Shown: positions 54,809 to 64,000 of the stretch, piece by piece | Position numbering within the stretch: the first letter of the stretch is position 1 | Layout: every line of letters starts with the position of its first letter | From: Sorghum bicolor | Lineage: Eukaryota; Streptophyta; Magnoliopsida; Poales; Poaceae | NCBI RefSeq assembly: GCF_000003195.3 | Contig: NC_012879.2 | Location: forward strand, 20,112,647-20,176,646 | DNA length: 64,000 nucleotides | Reading direction: 5' to 3' | Notes under the pieces: generated by a model | Seen by the model: only the letters and a program-made list of their open reading frames with translations | Database searches by the model: none | What the model was told of the DNA's origin: nothing | Translations under genes and position numbers: made by a program

Positions 54809-56023
54809 AAGAACTAAAAAAAGGGTTTGTTGGCTCACAACGAGTCCCACAATCTTCTAAGAAACACTATGACTTTGAGACCATAACTGGAGTTTGTGAG
54901 GAAGGTTGTCCTGGTCTCAAACTGCAAGGGGGGCCGTTCGGTGCGCTCCTATCCCTGAACCCCTGCTCCATCAGCTACAAGACAGGTTCACGGATCCAAC
55001 CTGATCCATGCCACGTCTAGTTTGCATGAACCGCGGTTACCCAGGGATCGAACCATGGTCAGCCCACATATGTACGTACAAGTTGCTGCAATTCGCATAC
55101 ACGGAATCAAAAGCAATGCACTACGTACTAGAATATGCATGCATGCTACAATATGCTTCAAAGAAGAGTCACAAATCAGTTGGGTACTCCAGATTCAACA
55201 AAATCAGTGAACTCCATACTACAATATGCATGCCTCAAGTGTACATGTTCCATAAACAATTGGGAAGCAGGGGCAAATAGCTTAACAATTCAGACAATGT
55301 ATTCCCATTGCAGGCCAGCAAATAAGCATATCATTTGCATGACGTTCAGAACATTTTACCCTACAAATAATTTATAGACAACTTCAAAATGCTACTTCCT
55401 CTTAGCAGCAGAATCATATGACTATAAATCTCAGCTGCAGAATTATATGCTCTCTGAATATCTGGCATTTTGCTTCTTCTAGTCTCTGTAGTCATATATA
55501 GGACGCACCACAGATCAGTATATGACACTAGCAATTAAAAAAAAGTATTATCTTTGATAAGGGCAAGGAAGCCAGCTAGCTACAGATAACCCCTTTTTTC
55601 TCGCTCGGGATCCATCAAAACTAATCCATCAATCTAGAAATGAATTACCATATCACTTGACTTAATAGTTACTCCTACTTAGTGGAACTAAGTTAATTGG
55701 AGTAGTATAATGGCCACTGACAAGCAATAAAGAAAGGATTTTTGCAATAGCAGATCACACATGAAAAGATGCCTATAAACTGTAGTGCTTCCACGCAGCT
55801 CATCTATAATGGACACTGGCAGCTGGATGAAATGTGTATACCAAACTGTAAAGGAAACTAAGTAGAATACAAGCATATTACCTCTAAATTTCATGTTTCA
55901 CCCTCTTCCACAATGAAATCATCAACTGCTGCGTTAGAAAACTGTGTAGAACTAGAACCTATATATACCAAAATGCAAAGTTTTAAGTTGCAGTAGATGA
56001 AGGACTAATTAAAAATGTGTTGA

Positions 56024-56024
<1 letters not shown>
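54809..56024. other. unassigned AT-rich intergenic DNA
   Basis: No gene or element is recognised. A short GC-richer stretch at about 54920-55060 (CCGTTCGGTGCGCTCC) may be a decayed MITE, but I cannot find its partner end. Confidence 0.45.

Positions 56025-56079
<55 letters not shown>
56025..56079. repeat. (CA)n(TA)n microsatellite
   Basis: About 14 CA units run directly into about 14 TA units, immediately left of the 56087 MITE. Confidence 0.95.
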
Positions 56080-56086
56080 CGGCAAC

Positions 56087-56311
56087 GCTATTCTACACCT
56101 TAGGTGTAGAATATTATTCTACACTGCAAGCTAAAATTGAGCAGAAAAAAATACTGAACAGTACTGAACATCGTTCAGTATCATCCAACACTACACTCAA
56201 GACCATGAAATACTGAACAATACTGAAACACGGATACTGAACGATACTGAAATCTGTTCAGTATAGTAGTTCGGTGTAGAATAGTATTCTACACCTAGGG
56301 TGTAGAATAGC
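56087..56311. mobile_element. MITE with long compound inverted repeats, 225 bp
   Basis: The left end GCTATTCTACACC(T)TAGGTGTAGAATA(T)TATTCTACAC matches the reverse complement of the right end at all but two of about 38 positions. Each arm is itself palindromic (TTCTACACC...GGTGTAGAA). The interior carries repeated GAACAGTACTGAAC-type words. No clear target duplication is seen because the left flank is the microsatellite. Superfamily not assigned. Confidence 0.8.
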
Positions 56312-56329
56312 ACTTGTATAAAAAGAGTT

Positions 56330-57572
56330 TTACCTTCTGTCCTATACCAGTCTTGGGTACATATAAGTGCTTCTACTATCTCAGGGGTCAGGCTACTTCA
56401 AAAATCATTTATGGTTCTTCTCGCCATGCTAAAAGCTAATTCTAAAGGTATAGACGTGGATGGAACAACATACAATCTCGGGTTATATAAGAAAGGGTTG
56501 GTACTTTGTTGCATTATCCATCCACCAATTTATTATGTCAAACTCTTCACCTTGAATTGGGTCCTCATCCAAATACCTATCAAGATCCGTGCTTCTCCGA
56601 GTTTGATCATTACTGACTTTTTTATACCATTCCATCCATGCATCGTTATTGACTGAACAAACACTAGGTATTTGTTGTGTATATGTCGCACATGGGGTTT
56701 CCAGATGTGTATGTTGAAAACAGCCCACTGACTAATTTTTCTAGTCTTACAATCTTTTCCTTTCCTATCTTAGGAAAAGCCTTGCTGAAAACAAAGTCAA
56801 CAAATTTTAGTTTGAAACTTGGGTCAAAAACCACAGGAATACATGGTGTTGTGTGTGACTTGTTCCAATATTTGTTGAATTTCTTCTTCATCTCCTTTAG
56901 TACCTTGATCATCTCCTTTAGGAACCTTAACTTAGCTTAATCTGCCACACCAACTTCAGAGTTATAGTTATCTTCTTGCTCAATAGTTTGTAACTTAAGC
57001 TCAGTAGTTTGCAACTCTTCTTCCAAATCCATCTCGATCTTCCATATGTGATGAAAATAGAGGTTCATGGTAGGGTAGTTAGTGCCTAAAATAACTTTAG
57101 TTGCCTTCTTGAACACCTTTAGCAGGTTACAAAGTACACCATTACTTTCCATTCTTCAGGGGAGGGTAAATATGTGTACTTTTGGTCCTCTGATTCTAGA
57201 ACCTCAAATACTTTCCTAAATTTCAGGGCTATTTTAAGAGTCAAAAATATTGAGTTCCAAAGTGTGACCACATCTAGTGATGATTTTTTTTTCTTGTATG
57301 TAATGCCTTCTCGTGCAACAATTTCTCTAGACATTTGTTTTCTAGAAGTTGAAGAACAAAAGTACTCAATGCTTTCATGGATGTTTTCAACAATCGGTTC
57401 AACACACTTGAGCCCATCTTTCACAATAAGGTTTATGACATGCCCTACACACCGATGGTGAAGCAGCTCTCTCCACACTGGCATCAATTTCTGTTGCATA
57501 AGATGGTGCTTTAGTAAATCAATCATAGTGTTATTTGCTGATGCATTGTCAAGTGTTATTCCAAATAGCTTG
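56330..57572 (-). pseudogene. hAT transposase pseudogene, C-terminal part
   Basis: Minus-strand fragments in shifting frames give the catalytic core segment GITLDNASANN and HRCVGHVINLIVKDGLK, then CIPVVFDPSFKLKFVDF, DLDRYLDE and IINWWMDNATKY. The hAT dimerisation end follows (SSLTPEIVEALICTQDWYR, about 56335-56420), with a TGA just before it. Stops and frameshifts show decay. The gene continues on the right at 61358 beyond a solo LTR. Confidence 0.88.
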
Positions 57573-60500
57573 TGTGGCAGAACCTCCTGAATTAAGTGGC
57601 CCACATACACCCATCGTTGTCTCAAAGACTTCCGATCGGCGTGTACGAGTTCCAAATGACTCAAGAAGTCTGTCGGGTGTCCTCGGGAAACCCGAATCAT
57701 CCACGTTACATTCTTTTCAGGAATTCCCTCATCAAGCATCACAGTATTACAACATTTCATAGATAAGAGAAATCAGAGTAAAAGCGGAAAGGTTACATAA
57801 CATAGCTTGAAACTTAAGTTCAACGGTTACAAACCATAAGTATTTAGTACATAAAAGGTTCGGAACTTATTATTACATAAACCATAGATCACACAACAAG
57901 TTTTACTTGCCCAAGGTCACACATCAGATTCCTCATCATCACTCTCCTCCACAAAAGTAAAGTAACAATGACCATCAAAAGGATTATCAAAAGGTTCACC
58001 TGCAACAAGGGTTAATAAACCCTGAGTACAAAAGTACTCAACAAGACTTAACCGACTATAAAAGAGGTGAAGACTCAGGTATGCAGGTTATAGGGATTCA
58101 AGGTAAAGCTTTAACAAGATCGAAGCATATCTTTTGCATAAAAGCTTACTAAGAGTAAAACCTACTTTCAGGTTTTAACTCAAGATCATCATTTATGACT
58201 AACTAAAACTATTATCAAACTTGCATGAGCATACCACATCTTTCTTATACCAAAGATTCACTTATTACTACGATGATGGTACGAGGATTGAGGCTCCATA
58301 TCCGAGGAAACACGGCGATTCGAATCGATTAAACCCAGCTGGGGATTCAGTACCACACGACATATGTAGAACTTAATCTTGCATATGTCAACCTGTTTCT
58401 ATAGATCCTCCCATACAAGAACGGGTCCAGCGTCACCCGAGAGTACAGTACACCACCATCCTACAGCCAATCTAGATGTTTCCCGGTCATCTCAGATCTG
58501 TAAGATGGGTACACGCTACTCTCGCCATCTCTCCACTCCCAGTACGCGGTTAGCCGTTCTCAAGTATCGGAATAGCTATAGGTAAGGCTTACCAGCGCAT
58601 GTGGGCTGTACTCAAATGTCTCAATCACAACAGGCCAACAACGGTACGGTCCTTAATCGACACAGTTGGAGACACTACTTTAAGACTCCATTCTTAAAGC
58701 AAGTCCACCGACCGGTCTCACATTGAAACATTATTGACCATAAAAGTATTCCACAACAACCCTTCAAACTTTCTCATTTGAAAACCTATCTAATAAGCAG
58801 GGCTAAGCATACTAAGCATTTTCATAAAGCAAGTATCAAGGTTAATATGGAAATCATCAAGGTAGATAATGCAGCAAATAAGATTCACTCAACTCCTATT
58901 CACCTAATGCATCATATTAACTCAAGTGATATAAATAACTTTATGAAAATACAAGGATAGGGTTTAATGTCCGGGGCTTGCCTTGACCGGAAGGGAAGTT
59001 CGGCAACTCAGCAAAACCCGAAGGATCCACAAACTCGGAAGCAACCCACTGAGGATCAGATTCTTCCGGAGCGTATTCTATACGTAAAAGTGCATATGCA
59101 TGATTATGAGATACTCATGGCATGATAAAGACATGTTACATGTTCTTGTATGACAACAACAAAATATGATTATCTCGAGTACAATTTACCTTCATGGTAA
59201 AGAAACAAATTAATCTAGCTATCAAAGCATACATTATTACTAAACAATTTTTATCATTTTTATTAAGCAATATTGGGTATCTATCAAACAACAAAGGTCA
59301 TTTATGTAAAAAAATCATAACCAGGGAGCATATCATGCTATGTGACCACTGGTTGTCAATCAATCCAAAATATCACCCAAATCCTAAAGGGATTAATTAT
59401 TTCTATTTCTTTTATAAGCATTTTAAATAGCTTTATTATTAAACAGATCATACTTTATCAAAAAGAGCTGAAAATATTCCTAAAGCTAGATAACAGTAAC
59501 ACAAGTTCACATATTAAATTTCATGATTTTTGGATATACCCATAATTTATTAAAAATCATAGAAGGCTTATCTATTAATAAACAAAGGCAATTTATGTAT
59601 ACCTGAAAATTACCAGAAAATAAAACTTAACATTTTTCTTATGCTCTATCCATTTTATGGAAGCTATACAAAAATTTTCACAATTTTTGAATCAGCACAT
59701 GATTTAATACATAAAATCAAACATAACTCAAAAACTGCAAAAAAAGAAAACGCTACTGTGTCACGAGCGGCCCAGGAACTCGGCCTGCTTGCCGGCCAGC
59801 TCCCGCTCGGCCCAAGCGGGCACTGCGCGCGCCAACCCCTCCCCTCACACAGACACTGACGGGCGGGTCCCGCCCGTCAGCTTCGCCTTCCACCTCGCGC
59901 CACCGCTCCGGCGACCTTCAGCGCAACACTGGTGGACTCCCGGCTCCCGCAGCGAGGTGCACTAGCTCCCCCAGTTCCTTGCGCACCTGCACACCCTCTT
60001 TTCTCCCGCTCTCCCCTACCCTAGCCCCTGCAACCACGGGCACGGCGGGCGGCCACCTCGTCCGAGCCAATGCCGGCCACTACGCTTGAGTAGAGCGCGA
60101 ATTAAGCAGCGCAAGAGCATCAGTGGCTCACCGCGATCCCAAAGGGGCAAGAAGCAGCGGCGGAGAAGCTCGGGGTGATGCTGGCCACGGTGAGGTGCTC
60201 GCGGCGGCGTTTCGGCCGGAGTTGGAGAGGAAAACGGCTCGGTGTGGAGTTGTGGAAGGGTAGAGCTTGCGCTCAGGGGCGCAATCGATGGCTAAGGACT
60301 TGGCGAAACTCGTGGAGTGTTTGGGTGGATTGGGAAGGGAGCGATCGAGGCGAATTTGGAGTTGGACGAGCCGCTGCCCGTCGGTGCTCCGGTGGCGAAA
60401 AAGAGGTCGGTGATCGCAGGAGAGAAGGGCACGTCGCGTTCCACTCCGCCAGCAGCTGCTTCCCTTTGCCACGGACGCGAGCACGTGCTTGGACGAGATG

Positions 60501-61357
60501 AAACGGTGGCTCACACGCTGGTAACGCCGATCCCAGCTCGGCGGTCCACCGCCATGAACAGGGACCAAGCTTATCCCCCCCCCCTTCCCAAAGTACCCTT
60601 CTGTCTTTTTGTGAAAAACGACCAAACTTTGAATAGAAGTCAAAATTCTGCCAAAATAAGAGTTGTGCAAAATTTGATGAGCTACAAAACATCTTTAATG
60701 ACCAAAGACTGATTTGAAATGGAAATGGATGAATTTGAGCCAAACAGTTGGAAATTCAAAACTCAAATTGGGAAAAAATTCCAATTGTGAATTGGGGCAG
60801 ATTAGAAATTCCAAAATTACTTTTGATTTTCCAAAACAACTTGAAAAACTCCCAACATGAAAGTTGTTCAACTTTTCAAGCCCTACAACCCTCATGTTGA
60901 CCATTTTTCAAAATTCCAAACAGATTTTGAATTGGAGATTTAAGTTTGAAAAGGGGACACTTTTCCGGAAATCTGTATTTTCAAAATTACTTTGAATTTT
61001 GTACTGAAACTTTAAAAACTCAAAACACCAAAGTTGTACATCTTGACAAGATCTACAACTTTGCTTTTGAACTCAACTTCAAATTTTGCTTTGTTTTTAA
61101 ATTGCACAAAAGGGGACAAATCTAGGGTTTTAAAATTAGGGTTCCCCCCTTTAAGCTTTCGGAAAACTTTCACCCAAGGTTTTTAAACTCCAACACAAGC
61201 ATCCATACACAAAATAAACACACTTAAATTCTTAAGCACATCCAACCAAATTTAAACTTATTTTATGTTCGGGCATCAGTGTGTGCTTAACAAATTTACG
61301 ATGCAATGCTCATGATGATATGTCAGGTTTTAGTCTGCTTAACACCAGAGTGTTACA
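57573..61357 (-). mobile_element. solo LTR, 3.8 kb, probably Tekay/Del-type Ty3/gypsy
   Basis: On the minus strand it runs TGTAACACTCTGG...CTGCCACA and is flanked by a perfect GCTTG duplication (57568-57572 and 61358-61362). Removing it rejoins the hAT frame within one codon (HKLFG). TG...CA ends, a 5-bp duplication and no coding domains indicate a solo LTR. LTRs this long are characteristic of the Del/Tekay clade, so the clade is inferred from length and general sequence character. A GC-rich segment at 59760-60570 contains open frames but no known domain. Confidence 0.75.
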
Positions 61358-61886
61358 GCTTGTGTTCAATGGACCAACTTTGAATGCAGTTAAGGATAAT
61401 GTTGAACAACTCAACTCCACTATGTGTTGTCTGCACATAATAAACTGGATTATCCTTTTTCTATAATTTCCAACTAGCATCAATGAAATGACATGTGACA
61501 ACCATGTACGCTATGGGTTGCTTGTCCACATGTCAGTAGTCAAAGAGAACCTACAGTTTACATTCTTGAGGATATCCTTTAGCACAATTTTCATTTCTTG
61601 AAATTCCTTTATGCACCATTCCTAACTGTGGTTCTACAAGGTACTTTGAACAAAGGGTTCAGACTGGAAAGAAATCTTCTAAACCCATCATACTCCATAA
61701 AGTGGAAGGGAACCCCATGCAAGGATATCATTCTAATCAACTCATATTGTGACACATCCCAGATCATACCTCCAATCCTTCAAACGTTGTCAGTAGGAGA
61801 CCTTAATGTAGAACTCAAGTCTTGCACGATCTTGAGAGCACTACTGCGTTTCTTACATCTCTTCAAATGATTAAGAAGTGCACTTG
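61358..61886 (-). pseudogene. hAT transposase pseudogene, middle part
   Basis: Minus-strand segments in more than one frame read NHLKRCKKR (end of the BED finger), YELIRMISLHGVPFHFMEYDGF, RRFLSSLNPLFKV, RFSLTTDMWTSN and LNCIQSWSIEHK. All are typical of BED-type (RICESLEEPER-like) hAT transposases and in the right order. Internal stops and a frameshift are present. It is bounded on the left by the 3.8-kb solo LTR and on the right by the Sirevirus-like solo LTR. Confidence 0.88.
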
Positions 61887-63430
61887 TGAAAGGTCCAAAT
61901 GGCTAGAGGGGGTGAGTAGCCTATTTAAATTTTCTTCAAACTCAACTAGACAAGTTGATTAGTAAAACAAATGGTGAAGTTAAACTAGCACTAGCTTAAC
62001 TAAGCTATGCAATCCACCTAAAGTCTAGTACAAGGCTAAACACTAAACCACAACAACAAGAGATGGCTAGCTACACTCCTAAACAAAGAAGACTATGCTA
62101 ACCAAGCTAAACAACTAGCAATGTATGCAAGTAAGTAAAGGAGTGGAGAGTGATTATTATACCAACGTTGTAGAGTAGAGATATATCCAACCAATCACTC
62201 ACAACCACAATCACAATCACAATCACAATAGATAATCCTCGGCAAGAGATGACACAAGATTTTTTATGGAGGTTCACTTGCTTCCCGGCAAGCTAGTCCT
62301 CGTTGTGGTGATACACCTACTTGATGGATCACGAGCTAATTGTCAATCTAAAGCCAAACCCTCAGCGGGTGCTGCACATCCACTCACAAGATGAAGATCC
62401 TCCAAGCCACGAGCAATCCACTAAAGTAGCCAATTGCGATCTCCCACGAGGAAGGCTCAAGAACCCCTCAGAACGTATGTCAGCTACGTGTCACCCTTTT
62501 AAAAATCGTGCATCAATCTCTAACAGTCACTTTCAAACCATCGGACGCGGTTAACTACCCACCGGACGCGTCCGGTACACACCGGACTCGTACTTAGAGA
62601 GGGTGTAAAATGCGTGGGGTCATCAGACATGGACCACCAGATGCTCTCCTTCGTCAGATGCCGCGAGCACTTCTGTAGTGAATCACCGGACGCTCATCAC
62701 CGGACTCGCTCACGTTACTGTGCGCGGGTCCGGTGTGTACACCCCAGAAGTGCCACGCACCAGACTCACAGAGTGCGTCCGGTGCAGCGTCTGATGATGC
62801 GTTCGATGAGTGTTTTTCTAGTGAAAAATACTCCCGTGACTTCTCCAAACTTTCCACCGACGCAATAGAAAATATGCGTTTCATTTTTTTCAAAAGCGCC
62901 GAATCCCGCTGAGCTTGCGAGGCGGGAGGGAGAGAGGAACCCAAACCCCTCTCTACCCTAGGAACTCCACCTCATTTGCAAATGTGCTAACACCACCAAG
63001 TGACCACCACCATTGTGCATGTGTGTTAGTATTTCACAAATATTTTCATCAAAGGAGTTAGGTTAGCACTTTACTAGATCTTAATGGATATGCTCAAGAT
63101 ATGGACCTAGTAGCACTTGATTCGAGAGATGACCGTGATTTCCCCTCTTGATAGTCGGCTATCTATCCTAAACCCGGTCAAACACTTATGTACTCAACTG
63201 AGACCGGCAAAAGCAAAACCCTATGTTTATAACTTTGCCTTGATCACTTTGCTCCTTGTCTATCACCATGATCTCCACTCCATGCTTCATCTCTTTGTAA
63301 TCATGTGGCCACTTTTCCATGCCACATTGCACCTTCATCACATGTCTTGCTATGCCTAACTCAAATCACTTAAATACAAGGCATTAGCAACTTAGTGTTA
63401 TTAATTACCAAAACCAAACTTGGGCTTTCA
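61887..63430 (-). mobile_element. solo LTR of a Sirevirus related to E1/E3, 1,544 bp
   Basis: Plus-strand ends TGAAAGGTCCAAATGGC and CTTGGGCTTTCA resemble, in reverse orientation, the ends of the E1/E3 LTRs. ACTTG flanks both sides (61882-61886 and 63431-63435). CCGGAC palindrome halves cluster at about 62545-62790, as in those LTRs. It is well diverged from them. It interrupts the BED zinc-finger codons of the hAT gene. Confidence 0.88.
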
Positions 63431-63673
63431 ACTTGTTCCCTAACCACACCTAGCACCCATCAACTCGTCAGAGTGTTTACATCTTACTCCATTCTCAAGA
63501 ACTGGCTCAAACTCTTTCCAACACCGAGACCTAAAGTTTTTTGTAGCCCTTGCAATAGCTGCTTTCTCTATTTTGTCATTCTCATTATCACCTACATCAA
63601 CTACATCTAAAATATTAACAAAAATAGCACTAATGTAATAGCTAGGTTGTAAGTGAGCAGCAGCAGCATGCAC
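63431..63673 (-). pseudogene. hAT transposase pseudogene, N-terminal part (BED finger)
   Basis: From the ATG at 63673 leftward the frame contains SRCWKEFEPVLENGVRCKHSD, the Trp/Phe and Cys positions of a BED zinc finger. The second half of the finger (GTS-ALLNHLKRC) resumes beyond the solo LTR at 61886. A stop occurs just before the insertion. Terminal inverted repeats and the 8-bp duplication of the hAT element were not found in the window. Confidence 0.8.
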
Positions 63674-64000
63674 TACTCATCTGAGATGCTATTTGTCTTC
63701 AACATGCGCATGTTTAAACAATGAAAGTTAAAGCAATTAAGTCTACAGTCATGTTCTTTGGACATGCACTACTCATCCTAGAAAGCTACTTTAAACACTA
63801 GTATAGTGTTAGTTAATTATCTAACATTTCATATGCAAAGAGCATGCCAGGAGCTTGTTTATGAGATAGTCACGCAAAAGACAATAATTATGAGGTTTCG
63901 CACTATATTATAGTGATGGTTTGAGTATTTGTTTGTGGGAAGACAAAGGATGAAAACTAAATCGATAGGATGTACATGGACCTAGTAGATCAGTATTCAG
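63674..64000. other. AT-rich sequence beyond the hAT gene
   Basis: No gene seen. CATGCACTACTCATC occurs twice (about 63668 and 63763). This may be hAT 5' non-coding sequence. Confidence 0.4.

Noticed and set aside
57119..57760. Single continuous hAT frame of 213 codons starting MKCCNTVMLDEG
   Set aside because: Its first part lies inside the solo LTR (57573 onward). Only the part from KLFGITLDNASANN onward is hAT.
60128..60670. 180-codon frame inside the 3.8-kb solo LTR
   Set aside because: It overlaps equally long frames on the other strand in a GC-rich patch and matches no family I recognise. Solo LTRs do not normally encode proteins.
1..64000. tRNA, rRNA or snoRNA genes
   Set aside because: No tRNA cloverleaf blocks or rRNA cores were recognised. 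The only tRNA-related sequences are the retroelement primer sites.

Overview
This window is intergenic plant DNA, almost certainly from a grass (Poaceae, probably a panicoid). It is built almost entirely of nested transposable elements. The evidence is Sirevirus-type Ty1/copia elements with an initiator-tRNA-Met primer site, Tat-type Ty3/gypsy elements without chromodomains, a BED-type hAT transposase, Tourist-like MITEs and solo LTRs. I found no intact host gene, rRNA, tRNA or CRISPR array.

Layout. (E1) 1-10576 plus 22969-22981, minus strand: a decayed Sirevirus running off the left edge (ORF3, pol, gag, 5' LTR). (E2) 10577-22963, plus strand: a complete Tat-type Ty3/gypsy element inserted in the outer end of the E1 LTR, with 687-bp LTRs, a 5-bp target duplication, gag-pro with two amber stops and an open pol. 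It also carries a multi-exon gene on the opposite strand. (E3) 23716-48359, plus strand: a young Sirevirus with open gag and pol and a third gene (ORF3). ORF3 is split by (E4) 34713-46320, minus strand, a Tat-type element that has lost its 5' end but keeps one LTR, a gag-pro-pol with one amber stop and a second, unrelated, multi-exon antisense gene. E3 sits in an older LTR-like sequence (22982-23715 and 48360 to about 48823). From 48824 to 56086 the DNA is mostly unrecognised AT-rich sequence with two Tourist-like MITEs and a microsatellite. A third MITE follows at 56087-56311. From 56330 to 63673 lies one hAT transposase pseudogene (minus) split by a 3.8-kb long-LTR solo LTR (57573-61357) and a Sirevirus-like solo LTR (61887-63430), both with perfect 5-bp target duplications.

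How the parts work together. Each full retroelement has the normal gag-protease-integrase-RT-RNase H set plus one extra gene. In E2 and E4 the extra gene is antisense, has 5-6 exons with short introns, has its own TATA box, and converges on pol. In E1/E3 the extra gene is in sense orientation downstream of pol. It appears to have its own TATA box, a 286/287-bp intron in the 5' UTR conserved in both copies, and an upstream cluster of the same CCGGAC palindromes found in the LTR promoter. All three extra proteins share one plan: an N-terminal domain of the plant-mobile/'putative transposon protein' kind, a low-complexity linker and a C-terminal coiled coil. That recurrence is the most interesting signal here.

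All counts and alignments were made by eye. Family names rest on recognised motifs, not on database searches.
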